A stretch of 64,000 bases of DNA from Calditrichia bacterium (lineage in GTDB: Bacteria; Calditrichota; Calditrichia; Calditrichales; Calditrichaceae): positions 1 through 64,000 of the forward strand of contig JALSTK010000011.1 of NCBI GenBank assembly GCA_026983775.1, given 5' to 3'. The notes under the pieces were generated by a model. The model saw nothing but the letters and a program-made list of their open reading frames with translations, ran no database searches and was not told where the DNA came from. Within the stretch, counting starts at the first letter, position 1; every line of letters starts with the position of its first letter. This document shows positions 1-8,811 of the stretch, one piece after another. The translations under genes and the position numbers were made by a program.

Positions 1-1218
1 GAGAAGTATCGTTTGGCGCCTACGGATGTTTTGACTTTGAAGAAACGCCGGCATCGTGATCAGGCTATCATTCCGGTCGGAGAAGAAGCTTTGCGTAAGG
101 GCCAGGTGGCTGCATTTCTGGTAGCAGGCGGGCAGGGGTCCCGACTCGGCTTTGATGGGCCCAAAGGGTGTTTTCCCATAACACCGGTACGCCATAAAAT
201 ATTATTTCAACTGCACGCGGAAAAGATTTTAGCCTTAAATAAAAAATACGAGACACAAATTCCCTGGTATATCATGACCAGTAGCACGAATCATAAACAA
301 ACGGTGGAATGTTTCCAAAAGCATGAGTATTTCGGATTAAATCCGCAAGATATCTCTTTTTTCATACAGGATATGCTACCGGCTATCGACAAAAAGGGTA
401 AATTACTTTTAGCAAAAAAAGACAGCTTATTCCTCAGCCCTAATGGGCATGGTGGTTCGGTAAAGGCTTTGTGGGACAGCGGATCGATTGCTGATATGAG
501 GAAGAGAGGTATTCGGTATATCTTCTATTTCCAGGTGGATAACGTGCTGGTCAATATTTGTGATCCGGCCTTTATCGGGTACCACATTGCGGCCCGGGCC
601 GATATGTCCAACAAAGTCATTCGCAAGAAAAATCCCGAAGAACGACTGGGGATAATTTGTAAAATCAACGGTCAGGAGGGTGTGGTTGAATACAGTGATT
701 TGAGTCGGGAAGATATGTATGCCAGAACGGAAGACGGTCGGTTAAAGTACTGGGCGGGATCGATCGCTATTCATATGTTAAACGTTGAATTTGTCGCCCT
801 GGCTAATGAACATGGTTTTAACCTTCCTTACCACAAGGCCTTAAAGGTCGTGCCCTATATGGATGAAAAGGGCCATACGGTGAGACCTGTGGACAAAAAC
901 GGTATAAAATTCGAGACCTTTGTATTCGATCTGCTTCTTCAGGCCGGTCGTATTTTTACAATGGAAGTAAAACGGGAAGAGGAATTTAGTCCGGTAAAAA
1001 ATGCTACCGGGGAAGACAGCCCGAAAACAGCACAAGATGATTTGTTAAGAGTATATGCGAATTGGTTAATTGCGGCCGGTATCGATATTGAACTGAATGA
1101 GCAGGGTCTGCCCTTAAAAAAGATCGAAATCAGTCCAACTTTTGCTTTGACGAGGCAGGATGTCATAGAGAAGAGCGCATTAATTAATGAAATTTATGAT
1201 CCATTCTATCTGGAATAG
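1..1218 (+). CDS. UDP-sugar pyrophosphorylase (UDPGP family), 5' end cut off by window edge
   Basis: Predicted cytoplasmic nucleotidyltransferase that joins UTP and a sugar 1-phosphate (GlcNAc-1-P or Glc-1-P) to give the UDP-sugar for envelope glycans. The reading frame is open from the first base (EKYR before the first TTG), so the true start lies outside; about 60-70 residues are probably missing compared with the eukaryote-like UAP1/UGP family. Visible signatures are the nucleotide loop GGQGSRLGFDGPKG near the N-terminus, NGHGGSVKAL, and QVDNVLVNICDPAFIG, all at the order and spacing expected for UAP1-type enzymes. Followed after 2 bases by a membrane-protein gene, so probably the first visible member of a plus-strand operon. 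Family assignment is firm; which sugar is used cannot be read from the sequence. Confidence 0.88.
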   Translation, partial: EKYRLAPTDVLTLKKRRHRDQAIIPVGEEALRKGQVAAFLVAGGQGSRLGFDGPKGCFPITPVRHKILFQLHAEKILALNKKYETQIPWYIMTSSTNHKQTVECFQKHEYFGLNPQDISFFIQDMLPAIDKKGKLLLAKKDSLFLSPNGHGGSVKALWDSGSIADMRKRGIRYIFYFQVDNVLVNICDPAFIGYHIAARADMSNKVIRKKNPEERLGIICKINGQEGVVEYSDLSREDMYARTEDGRLKYWAGSIAIHMLNVEFVALANEHGFNLPYHKALKVVPYMDEKGHTVRPVDKNGIKFETFVFDLLLQAGRIFTMEVKREEEFSPVKNATGEDSPKTAQDDLLRVYANWLIAAGIDIELNEQGLPLKKIEISPTFALTRQDVIEKSALINEIYDPFYLE

Positions 1219-1220
1219 AT

Positions 1221-1790
1221 ATGGCATACAAAAAACGGATTTATGAAAAGGTCAGAAGCATCCACCGTGTGAATCGCTTGTTATGGCTGGCAATTCTATC
1301 CGGTATGCTAACCTTTGCCGTAGTGGTGATTGTGCTAAGTTTAACCCATTTGATCGTTCCGGCCTCATCGGGTCCGGATCGCTTGATGGAAAATATATTT
1401 TTCCTGATTGCGATCGCTCTGTTGCTGATCATTTTTTATGTAAAACGTACCTATCTTATTCCGGATAAAATTATCAGTCGGGCCGGAGTAAAAACAATTC
1501 ATATCACGGCTACAGACGACCTGGATCTGATCGAGCAATTCGGCCCGAATGCAGGATTGCTTGTTAAATCCATGATGATTATGCGTCGCTATTTTATGGT
1601 CATCTGGTCGGCGAACAATCTATTGGTGCTGATGGGTTTTATCTATTATTTATTTAACGGCACTCTGCGTACTTTTCTAATTTATCTGATTATCGCTCTC
1701 TATTCCATGATCGTCAACTTTCCCTCTTTCAAGCTAATAAAAGTTTGCTACGAGAGCATTTTTAAAAAACCTTTGGAAATGAATGGATAA
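1221..1790 (+). CDS. Four-helix integral membrane protein, function unknown
   Basis: I do not recognise a family. The 189-residue protein has a short basic N-terminus (KKRIYEKVRSIHRVNR) followed by two hydrophobic helices at about residues 20-47 and 58-80, a soluble stretch of about 50 residues, and a second pair of helices at about 125-147 and 150-172. The basic N-terminus suggests it stays in the cytoplasm. The start lies 2 bases after the pyrophosphorylase stop, implying translational coupling and a shared message. No catalytic motif is visible. The gene is real by frame length, coupling and coherent topology; the role is open. Confidence 0.7.
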   Translation: MAYKKRIYEKVRSIHRVNRLLWLAILSGMLTFAVVVIVLSLTHLIVPASSGPDRLMENIFFLIAIALLLIIFYVKRTYLIPDKIISRAGVKTIHITATDDLDLIEQFGPNAGLLVKSMMIMRRYFMVIWSANNLLVLMGFIYYLFNGTLRTFLIYLIIALYSMIVNFPSFKLIKVCYESIFKKPLEMNG

Positions 1791-1838
1791 ATAAAGAATT
1801 GTTTGGGACGAACCAATCACATAGGTAAGGGTTAAAGA

Positions 1839-2324
1839 ATGGAACCTCAGATTTTTAATTTCGGCAAAATTGATGGCGTGATTATTAAACCGATTGAAAA
1901 ATATGTAGACGAAAGAGGCTGGCTGGCCGAACTGTTTCGTCGGGATGAGTTGGATGCCCAACATTTTCCGGTCATGAGTTATGTTTCTCAAACCCAGCCC
2001 GGTATTGCCCGCGGCCCTCATGAACATGTGGAACAAACCGACTATTTCGCTTTTATCGGACCATCCAATTTTAAGGTCTATCTATGGGACCATCGGCAGG
2101 ATTCCGTTACGAACGGTATTCGGATGGTTTTTTACCTGGGAGAGGATAAACCGGGCATGGTAATTATTCCGCCCGGTGTGGTTCATGCTTACAAGAATAT
2201 AGGGGGTAAGGCGGGCTGGGTATTTAACGCACCCAACAGACTCTTCGCCGGAGAAGGCAAGAAAGAGACGGTGGATGAGATCCGGCATGAGGACGATCCT
2301 TCTTCTCCCTTTCAATTAGACTAA
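1839..2324 (+). CDS. RmlC-like cupin, dTDP-4-dehydrorhamnose 3,5-epimerase-related protein
   Basis: A 161-residue single-domain cupin resembling dTDP-4-dehydrorhamnose 3,5-epimerase. Diagnostic stretches are DERGWLAELFR near the N-terminus, ARGPHEHVEQTDYF (the cupin histidines; RmlC has RGLHxQ here), and IPPGVVHAYKNIG, equivalent to the RmlC PxGxAHGF segment. It is somewhat shorter than typical RmlC (about 180). A Shine-Dalgarno-like TAAGGG precedes the ATG. The pyrophosphorylase two genes upstream fits a nucleotide-sugar neighbourhood. Because active-site residues diverge from true RmlC, it may act on another NDP-4-keto-sugar; I therefore give no gene symbol. Confidence 0.8.
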   Translation: MEPQIFNFGKIDGVIIKPIEKYVDERGWLAELFRRDELDAQHFPVMSYVSQTQPGIARGPHEHVEQTDYFAFIGPSNFKVYLWDHRQDSVTNGIRMVFYLGEDKPGMVIIPPGVVHAYKNIGGKAGWVFNAPNRLFAGEGKKETVDEIRHEDDPSSPFQLD

Positions 2325-2360
2325 ACAGGTGGACAATCGGGGAAATAATTGGTTTAGTAA

Positions 2361-3191
2361 ATGGAAATTAATGATCTGTTTAAACAATCGCATGCAGATA
2401 CGGGTGAGAGGAAAATAATTTTACCGGTTATAGAAAATTTGTATGCGAAACCTCTTGTGTATGCTTTGAAACATAATTTGCTTGCGCATAATTTTTTGCT
2501 CAGGGAGTTCAATGCGGAATTATGTACTGAGAAATTAGTCCAGGGTGAGTCCGAATTAGCTTTGATTCCAAGCATCGGATATAGTCGCGGTAAGGGTTCC
2601 TGGAAGATCATTCCGGATATAGCGGTCTCTTGTACCGGCCCGGCCGGGATACCCGCTTTGTTCTTTAATCGTGATCTGAGAAAAATCCGTAAGATCGCCT
2701 TCAATGAGGATTCCTTAACCTGCGTGGCTTTATTAAAAATTATCCTGTCGGAGCGTTACGAGCTCGAGCCGGAATACATATCCCTCTCTGCAGGTCTGGA
2801 TCAAATGTTAAAGGAAGCCGATGCCGCGCTTGTGTGCAAAGATGAGGGGCTTGCTTATATGAAAGATTATCCTGCTTACATCGATTTGGGTGAAGAATGG
2901 CATGATATGACCGGTCTGCCCTTCGTTTTCGCCTTCTGGGCCGGTCATGAACTTTCCTTAACTTCTGCGGAAGTGGAAATCATAAAGGAATCCTGTCGTC
3001 TGGGTAAAAATAAAATAGATGATATTTGCAGAGAGCAAAAGGTGGAACGCTCCGCATGCAAATCATATTTATCGGAACATATAACTTCTACCTTTGATAA
3101 GATGGAGCGGGAAGGATTAAAGGAATTTTATCGATATGCTTTTTATTACGGATTGATCGAGCATATTCCGGAATTACATTTTTTCGAATAA
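2361..3191 (+). CDS. mqnA: Chorismate dehydratase MqnA (futalosine menaquinone pathway)
   Basis: Predicted to dehydrate chorismate to 3-[(1-carboxyvinyl)oxy]benzoate, the first committed step of the futalosine route to menaquinone, in the cytoplasm. The 276-residue protein has the type II periplasmic-binding-protein-like fold sequence typical of the MqnA/DUF178 family. The most telling stretch is YIDLGEEWHDMTGLPFVFAFW near residue 180, a hallmark of the family; SELALIPSIGY near residue 65 corresponds to the conserved substrate-loop region. Length matches the family. The N-terminus (about 20 residues) is unusual and a later start is possible, since no strong Shine-Dalgarno is visible just before this ATG. 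Other futalosine-pathway genes are not in the window. Confidence 0.85.
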   Translation: MEINDLFKQSHADTGERKIILPVIENLYAKPLVYALKHNLLAHNFLLREFNAELCTEKLVQGESELALIPSIGYSRGKGSWKIIPDIAVSCTGPAGIPALFFNRDLRKIRKIAFNEDSLTCVALLKIILSERYELEPEYISLSAGLDQMLKEADAALVCKDEGLAYMKDYPAYIDLGEEWHDMTGLPFVFAFWAGHELSLTSAEVEIIKESCRLGKNKIDDICREQKVERSACKSYLSEHITSTFDKMEREGLKEFYRYAFYYGLIEHIPELHFFE

Positions 3192-3210
3192 AATAAAAAA
3201 GGAAGTAAAA

Positions 3211-3525
3211 ATGTTTACCCATATCTGGCATCAAATAATTGCAAGCCCGGTTTTAATAATCATTGCCGTTGTCATAGTGCTTTTCTTTGGAATTAGTTTG
3301 TTGAAGAAGTTATTTAAGATTGTCGTCTTTGCCCTGATTCTGGCGCTCCTGTTTCTGGGATATATCTGGCTGACCAGCGAGCAACCCGAAAAAGATGTTA
3401 AACACATAATAAAACAGGGAACGGAAACCGTTGTAAAAACCGGGGAACGGGCCAAGAAGGTCTCAAAGGAGTTGAAGGGTAACTGGGATAAGGTTAAAGA
3501 ATTAAAAAAGAAGGTGGATCAGTAG
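3211..3525 (+). CDS. Small membrane protein with C-terminal charged helix
   Basis: No family recognised. The 104-residue protein has two closely spaced hydrophobic segments (about residues 12-30 and 35-53) followed by a charged, lysine-rich amphipathic tail (from EQPEKDVKH to KKVDQ) likely to form a helix or coiled coil. AAGGAAG lies 5-12 bases before the ATG, supporting the start. It follows mqnA by 19 bases and its 3' end overlaps the end of the convergent DUF123 gene by 7 bases. Confidence 0.65.
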   Translation: MFTHIWHQIIASPVLIIIAVVIVLFFGISLLKKLFKIVVFALILALLFLGYIWLTSEQPEKDVKHIIKQGTETVVKTGERAKKVSKELKGNWDKVKELKKKVDQ

Positions 3526-3929
3526 TGTACCTTAATCCGAGCGATACGCCGGGCTTCCAGATATTTTAAATGGCTCCCGCATTTCATGCGGCAATCGGAA
3601 GCACCAAAACCGGGGATTAAAATTTCCCCGTTTGTTTTAAGGTTCACCAAGCATTCTTCCTCGGTATATTTTTTAACATCAAGAATAGTAACATCAGTAC
3701 GACCGGTCAAATAATCGATGTGCCAATATAATTTCTTTTCTTTGCGCAAATGGCGCGTTAGTCTTGCTTCCATATTATTCCGGGCCGAACCGGTATATAG
3801 ATAGGAACCGGCGGGGAGAGTGAATTTTCCTAATCTTCCCACTTCAACTTTTACGGTGTTCTGCAAATAAAGTAAAAGTTGGTAAGAAATATACTTTCCA
3901 GAGGTGGCATTCTTCATCATCACGATCAT
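3519..3929 (-). CDS. DUF123 / GIY-YIG nuclease-like protein
   Basis: A 136-residue single-domain protein of the DUF123 group of GIY-YIG-like proteins. The core GSYLYTGSARNNMEARLTRH contains the YLYTGSA segment (the GIY-YIG second half) and the helix arginine; WHIDYLTG and the C-terminal FGASDCRMKCGSHL complete the DUF123 pattern. In other genomes this domain is found alone or fused to endonuclease III; the biochemical role is not established. The first codons (ATG ATC GTG ATG ATG) leave the exact start uncertain by up to four residues, as no clear Shine-Dalgarno is present. Convergent with the preceding small membrane protein. Confidence 0.8.
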   Translation of the reverse strand: MIVMMKNATSGKYISYQLLLYLQNTVKVEVGRLGKFTLPAGSYLYTGSARNNMEARLTRHLRKEKKLYWHIDYLTGRTDVTILDVKKYTEEECLVNLKTNGEILIPGFGASDCRMKCGSHLKYLEARRIARIKVHY

Positions 3930-3939
3930 TCCGAGTCAT

Positions 3940-3973
3940 AAAAAAATCCCCGATCCAAACACAGACCGGGGAT
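3940..3973 (-). terminator. Rho-independent terminator of the secreted-protein gene
   Basis: On the minus strand the sequence ATCCCCGGTC, an eight-base loop and GATCGGGGAT can form a ten-position stem with one mismatch, followed immediately by seven T residues. It sits 22 bases after the stop of the minus-strand secreted-protein gene and just before the DUF123 gene, so it should separate these two transcripts. Confidence 0.8.
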
Positions 3974-3995
3974 GAAAGATTCAGCCAAGGCAGGA

Positions 3996-6167
3996 TTATT
4001 TCAGGAACATAACCGCTTTGGTTTGTACCGTGTTCTTGGTCTTCAGCTGATAAAAATAGAGTCCGGAAGCAACCTGTTTTCCATGAGTATCCGTACCGTT
4101 CCAGACGAATTTTTTGGAACCCTGATTTATATTACCGTTGAAAAGCGTCTTGACTTTTTGGCCAAGAACATTATAGATAGTCAGGGAGGCCTGACCGGCT
4201 TTAGCCATATCAACCCGGATTGTAGTGCTTGGGTTGAAAGGATTCGGATAGGCCTCATAGAGTTTGGAGGTCTTAATAACCAGGTTGTTGTGTCCGGTCG
4301 AAATACCGGTTGGTGTCAGGGTGACATCACTTTCCAGATTTTCGACCTGAACCGTGGTATTCACGTCTCCCTGATCACGCGTAGACAACATCAGATCATA
4401 CTCGCCGTTCGTTTGAACCGGAAGTTCGAAATTGCCGTTCTCGTCAACGTTATCGGAGGTAGTCCATTCGGATGTACCGGCCGGTTTTGCATAGACAACG
4501 GCACCCTCATAAGCAGAAGCTGCATTCACTTTACCCAGGAGAGTTGTTTTAACATGGCCGATAATGGTTGCCAGCGGTGTCCGGGCCGGAGCGGTTTTCT
4601 TTAAAGTAAAATCGATACCGGTCACATCAGAATCGGTAACCTGGATCGGTGTGGCATCTTTCCATGTTTCGGCATTGTCATAAATCTGAGGTATGTAACC
4701 AAAGCCGCCCCAGGCTTGCAGATAGACCGTGCTGCCACTCGGGAAGACCGGATCGAAGGCATAGTGACCGCTGCTATCGATCATGGTTGTAATTACTCCC
4801 ACATTCGTAGCTGTTGTATAAGCCGTAACTTCGCCTGTGGTGACCGCATTTCCGTCTTCATCCACAACAGAGCCGCTAATGGCATAGGCATTTTGCGTAT
4901 CAATGGTATCCAGAGCGAAATCGATGCCGGTAACATTTTCATTGGCGTGGTAAACAATCGGATCGGCGGACAAATGGGTAGCTTCACCATCGTAGAATTG
5001 AGCAAAGAAATTGCTGTCCGTATAACAGAAGCCGATCAAAGAATCTTCCGGTAATAAGGTGAAGCCGTCAACCGTGTAATTCCCTTTGGCATCGGTATCG
5101 GCCGTGTAGGTCTGGAATTGGTTACTGAAATAGTTGTAACTGCCAAAAAAGAGGTGTGCGCCTTCAATCGGCAGACCACTTTGTTTACTGGTTACGGTTC
5201 CGCTTATACTAAACGGTGAAACATCGGGTACGGGTAAATTGAAATCAATTCCCGTTACATCATCCTGAACGTCAATAACGGTAGCGTCTTTTGGTAAATA
5301 GACACTGTCGTAGAACATGTGATACATGTGATTATCAAAAAAGGCCTGGCAACGAACGATGTACTTGCCGGGAGCAACTTCCATAGTGTAATCGCCGTTT
5401 TCATCAGGCGTAGCCATGGCCGGGCGGCCGGCATTCATTGAATAAGCAAATAGCACAACGTTATCGTATTGGTCGGCATTAGCCACATGACCGGAGAGGG
5501 TCTTCATTTCCTTCAGAATAACGGGATCCATTGTGGTTGGACCATTTACTTCCAGTACACCCCAATAGGTAAGTGTCGAATCGGATTTCGGTACATAAGC
5601 CACATATTTTCCGTTCAGCATTTCGAGGTTAAAAGAACCGTCTGCACCGCTTTCCGTGCTATAAGAAGCCCATCCCAATAAGGTGGGAGGAATGACAAAA
5701 TGAGATTCATAGTCTCTGAAATCATTCAAGTCCACATCGTCACTGAGTTTCAGAAAGTAAATAGAGGTAGCGACTCCTTGTCCCTTGAAAGTAATCGTAC
5801 CGTTTACCTGCTGTAAATCGGCGCGTTTATTCAAATGGATGTTAAAAGTCACCGGATCGCTTCCAACCTGAATATCGGCAGAGAAAGGTTCATAGTAGAA
5901 GCTATCGAGGCTGGACAAGGTGTACGTACGTTGCATAAACACTTCCTGATAATAAAAGCCGTTTTCATTGGTAACCACAGGAAGTTTGAAACCGACCGTA
6001 TCATCCTTAAAGGTGATCAACATCTTGTAGCCGGGAACAACGGCGCTGTCCGGGCCTGCGGTCACAGTACCGCTGATGGTGGTGGTGAATTGTGCCTGTA
6101 CCATGCCGATCATGAAAAAGACCATCAAAAGCATGGACAGAAATTTAATTGTGCTTGAACGTTTCAT
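3996..6167 (-). CDS. Secreted protein with carboxypeptidase-regulatory-like repeats and type IX sorting domain
   Basis: A 723-residue exported protein. Residues 1-25 form a Sec signal peptide (basic MKRSS, hydrophobic core, cleavage near VQA-Q). The mature part consists of beta-sandwich repeats of the carboxypeptidase-regulatory/transthyretin-like type; three of them end in the same phrase VTGIDFxL (after DDVTG, ENVTG and SDVTG). The last ~80 residues form a Por-type C-terminal sorting domain: YPNPFNPSTTIRV, then LTIYNVLGQKVKTL and ASGLYFYQL, ending in KAVMFLK, which directs type IX secretion and surface attachment. A strong GAGGAGGG ribosome site precedes the ATG and a sigma-54-like promoter lies upstream. 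No enzymatic motif is visible; an adhesive or structural surface role is likely but unproven. Confidence 0.88.
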   Translation of the reverse strand: MKRSSTIKFLSMLLMVFFMIGMVQAQFTTTISGTVTAGPDSAVVPGYKMLITFKDDTVGFKLPVVTNENGFYYQEVFMQRTYTLSSLDSFYYEPFSADIQVGSDPVTFNIHLNKRADLQQVNGTITFKGQGVATSIYFLKLSDDVDLNDFRDYESHFVIPPTLLGWASYSTESGADGSFNLEMLNGKYVAYVPKSDSTLTYWGVLEVNGPTTMDPVILKEMKTLSGHVANADQYDNVVLFAYSMNAGRPAMATPDENGDYTMEVAPGKYIVRCQAFFDNHMYHMFYDSVYLPKDATVIDVQDDVTGIDFNLPVPDVSPFSISGTVTSKQSGLPIEGAHLFFGSYNYFSNQFQTYTADTDAKGNYTVDGFTLLPEDSLIGFCYTDSNFFAQFYDGEATHLSADPIVYHANENVTGIDFALDTIDTQNAYAISGSVVDEDGNAVTTGEVTAYTTATNVGVITTMIDSSGHYAFDPVFPSGSTVYLQAWGGFGYIPQIYDNAETWKDATPIQVTDSDVTGIDFTLKKTAPARTPLATIIGHVKTTLLGKVNAASAYEGAVVYAKPAGTSEWTTSDNVDENGNFELPVQTNGEYDLMLSTRDQGDVNTTVQVENLESDVTLTPTGISTGHNNLVIKTSKLYEAYPNPFNPSTTIRVDMAKAGQASLTIYNVLGQKVKTLFNGNINQGSKKFVWNGTDTHGKQVASGLYFYQLKTKNTVQTKAVMFLK

Positions 6168-6217
6168 AAAGAAACCCTCCTCTTTTGGTTAGTTTGTACT
6201 AATTACAATTTTATACA

Positions 6218-6233
6218 TGCAATATCCATACCA
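6218..6233 (-). promoter_or_regulatory. Candidate sigma-54 (-24/-12) promoter
   Basis: The minus strand reads TGGTATGGATATTGCA. GG and GC are separated by exactly ten bases and only one position departs from the TGGYACG-N4-TTGCW consensus. Transcription would begin roughly 40 bases before the ATG of the secreted protein ending at 6167. The sigma-54 activator gene encoded 2.6-4.1 kb away supports use of this site. Confidence 0.65.
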
Positions 6234-6361
6234 GTAGAAGATTGAAAGTTCCGGCAACCGTTTCGTTCTCTGATTCGTATAAACCCTTGCTATACATGGG
6301 ATCATACGACTATAAAAATTTCATTGTTAATTAGAAAAGAAAAGAGTAAAATATTTCTATG

Positions 6362-6396
6362 AAAAAAATACATAACTACGCAAAATTTGCATAGTT
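6362..6396 (-). terminator. Possible rho-independent terminator
   Basis: An AT-rich inverted repeat (AACTACGCAAA / TTTGCATAGTT, one mismatch) starts 6 bases after the stop of the envelope-protein gene. On the minus strand it is followed, after five bases, by a run of T. The stem is weak, but the position at the end of the four-gene operon is appropriate. Confidence 0.45.
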
Positions 6397-6402
6397 TTTC
6401 CC

Positions 6403-7248
6403 TCAAAAATGTTTAGTCAATCGAAGCGCAACTTTTTGTCTATTACCGTTTACAGTCATTTGCAAAGTACTGCTGCGTTGTAAATCAAAAAGATTATACA
6501 AAGACCACAAACCATACCCGATCCATAGGGTATTTCTGATTTTATAATAACGATTATAGCGATTGAAAAGTTCATCAAAATCCGCATTTTTTGCGGCGGA
6601 CAAGTAGTCATTATGAGTTTGCTCGGTTTTCATGGTGAGGGTCAGAGCGGCGACGAGTAATGCGGCTGAAACCGCCGTACGTTCATATCCCTGCGGTCTA
6701 AAATCAGAGAGCAGATGGCCGCTGCCGGGCAGAAGAGCCGATGCCACGAAACTGAGCGGTTTAACCGGATTCAGCGCCTGAGGAAGCGTTGCAATGGACC
6801 GGGAAGGGGTTGATTCGTTTTGTGGTGATTGGGGAACGGAGAGAGTCTTTTTTACATAGTTGAAAAATTCAATAATCTTAGGTGATATTTCTTTCGGATT
6901 CAGGGCAAACGACGGTTCCGTATGTAAAATTTTTACGATAATCTGTTTTGCCAGAACCGTGTCACTTAAAGCGTAGGCGGAACTAAGCATATACTGGAAG
7001 ATCTGTAAACTGTCCGATTTCGATGTATAGGGATCGGCTAACAGGAAATCGCCCTTGTTAATCACCTGCTGATATTTAAAAGATTTAAAATCATTTTCAA
7101 GAGAACGGAGCTGCTTTTCTAATTTTTGAGCCTGGGCAAAGGATGAAAGAACGAACAGAGAAAGGAATACTAATTTTATTTTCCCGTGAATATATGATCT
7201 CAGATAAAGATTTTTTTCCGTAAATTCATGGTCTCTTCGATAGGACAT
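6403..7248 (-). CDS. Exported or membrane protein, DUF5683-like C-terminal region, last gene of signalling operon
   Basis: A 281-residue protein with an extended basic N-terminus and a hydrophobic stretch at about residues 24-40 ending in SFAQAQ, consistent with a signal peptide or anchor. The middle part is helical and TPR-like in character. From about residue 160 the segment SFVASALLPGSGHLLSD followed by a hydrophobic helix (AVSAALLVAALTLTM) resembles the small membrane domain of DUF5683-type proteins common in FCB bacteria; this assignment is tentative. GAAGGAT precedes the ATG at good spacing, supporting the long start despite the late signal segment. It follows the kinase gene after 15 bases and is presumably co-transcribed with it. 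Confidence 0.65.
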   Translation of the reverse strand: MSYRRDHEFTEKNLYLRSYIHGKIKLVFLSLFVLSSFAQAQKLEKQLRSLENDFKSFKYQQVINKGDFLLADPYTSKSDSLQIFQYMLSSAYALSDTVLAKQIIVKILHTEPSFALNPKEISPKIIEFFNYVKKTLSVPQSPQNESTPSRSIATLPQALNPVKPLSFVASALLPGSGHLLSDFRPQGYERTAVSAALLVAALTLTMKTEQTHNDYLSAAKNADFDELFNRYNRYYKIRNTLWIGYGLWSLYNLFDLQRSSTLQMTVNGNRQKVALRLTKHF

Positions 7249-7263
7249 AATCTATCCTTCATA

Positions 7264-8808
7264 TTATTTTTTTTCGTGGAACTCAAAGAATTTATGAATG
7301 GTGCGTTGCTTTCTGGCGTCAACCGTATCGATGATTGTGCCGTAAAAATTATTTTTAATTTTTATAGTATGCAAATCACGGGTTACATAGAGTTTTTTTT
7401 GCAAGGGAGTGGTACCGATATGCTTCCCGTCGATGTAAACGTCACCCCAGGGATGCACATCCAAGTTAATCAAGGTGAACAAAGAATCCATATGATAGGT
7501 GAAAACATTGTTTTGATGCGGTAGAATGGTAACGGAATCGGCGAAGGAAGGGAAGGCGGGATTCTGTAAACCCAGTAAATATTTGCCCGGCTTAATTGGG
7601 TATGGATGAGCCATAGGAGTCTGGTCTATTTTTTTGTAATTAAGATAGACCGTGCACCAGGGATAGGATTCCACTAGAAAGGTCGTAGGAAGTGATTCTT
7701 GATTGTTAAGCGGTTGTTGATGATCCGGAGATACTCCAGGTTGATCCATCGTGGGTTTCGCCGAATGATTGTTTGCCGTAATTAGACGTGAAGCTTCATT
7801 GGAATCCGGCTTTGTCCTGCTGTCAGGGCGATTTATGGTGAGTGAATCAGCCAAATTGGGGGCCGGGGATCGGATGATTTGTTGCCGAACATAAAATAGT
7901 GTAAGTAGGACAGCTACTAAAACAGCAGCCGTAATGAGTATCCTTTTTCCGGAAGGGGAAGAGTTCGGTTGGTTCCCAGGGTGATTTTGATCGGCAGAAG
8001 GAGAGCGGTTTAAATGGGTCTCAAAGATTTTTAATAATTCACCGGCATTCTGAATCCGTTTCTTAACATCCTTTTGCAGAGCGCGATCGATCAAATCTAC
8101 GAACCAGCCCGGCAAATCGGGTCGAATACTCTTCAATGAAGGTGGATCATAGGTAAGAATTTTGGAGAATACTTCACTGTATTGTGGAGCCTGAAAGGGA
8201 TGACTGCCGCTGGCCATCCGGTAAAAAATAATACCGAGCGCGAAGATATCGCTGGCCTGAGTCACCTCTGAATTATTAATCTGTTCCGGTGACATATAGA
8301 GAGGCGTACCCAGCAAAGAGCCTTCGGATGTGATCCGATTCAACGATTCGTGCAGAGTTAATCCGAAGTCGGTTAATTTTATCTTTTTATCCCGGGCGAC
8401 CAGAATATTTTCCGGTTTAAGATCGCGGTGGATATATCCCTTGTTGTGTAAGATAGATACGGCATGTGAAATCCGATAGGCAAAATCAATCACTTCGTCA
8501 TTGCCAGGAGAGTGAGTTTGCAGATACGCTTCCAGATCGGAACCGTCCACATACTCCATGGAAATAAAAAACTGATCATCGCTCTGGCCAAAATCGTATA
8601 TTTCAACTATCCAGCCGCTATTCAGGTCGGCCACAATTTTGGCTTCCCGTTCGAAACGATCGATCAGATTCTTATCACCGCCGCGGTACACTTTCAGCAA
8701 GGTTTTGCGCTCCAGTGTAGCATGGCGAGCCAGATAGACGGAAGAAGGGCCTTTCTGAGAAATAGTTTTAAGAATAATGTAATTAGCGATACGTTCCATT
8801 TCGGGCAT
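7264..8808 (-). CDS. Transmembrane Ser/Thr protein kinase with C-terminal PEGA-like repeats
   Basis: A Hanks-type kinase with the catalytic domain at residues 8-265 in the cytoplasm. Visible catalytic residues are the ATP lysine K39 (KTLLKVY), the catalytic loop IHRDLKPEN (D129), DFG at 147-149 and the SPE triplet at 173-175. The glycine loop is degenerate: ISQKGPSSVYLA keeps only one glycine. A transmembrane helix lies at about residues 289-307, after a Ser/Pro/Asn-rich linker. Outside the membrane are a low-complexity spacer and two PEGA-like modules (around 380-440 and 445-510, with PWCTVYLNYKKIDQTP and PWGDVYIDGKHIGTTP). It may sense envelope or cell-wall state and phosphorylate cytoplasmic partners, perhaps the adjacent sigma-54 activator. 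It begins 3 bases after the activator's stop codon. Confidence 0.9.
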   Translation of the reverse strand: MPEMERIANYIILKTISQKGPSSVYLARHATLERKTLLKVYRGGDKNLIDRFEREAKIVADLNSGWIVEIYDFGQSDDQFFISMEYVDGSDLEAYLQTHSPGNDEVIDFAYRISHAVSILHNKGYIHRDLKPENILVARDKKIKLTDFGLTLHESLNRITSEGSLLGTPLYMSPEQINNSEVTQASDIFALGIIFYRMASGSHPFQAPQYSEVFSKILTYDPPSLKSIRPDLPGWFVDLIDRALQKDVKKRIQNAGELLKIFETHLNRSPSADQNHPGNQPNSSPSGKRILITAAVLVAVLLTLFYVRQQIIRSPAPNLADSLTINRPDSRTKPDSNEASRLITANNHSAKPTMDQPGVSPDHQQPLNNQESLPTTFLVESYPWCTVYLNYKKIDQTPMAHPYPIKPGKYLLGLQNPAFPSFADSVTILPHQNNVFTYHMDSLFTLINLDVHPWGDVYIDGKHIGTTPLQKKLYVTRDLHTIKIKNNFYGTIIDTVDARKQRTIHKFFEFHEKK

Positions 8809-8811
8809 CCC

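Noticed and set aside
3972-4604. A 210-codon plus-strand open frame
   Set aside because: It lies wholly opposite the secreted-protein gene, whose signal peptide, repeats and sorting domain are clear.
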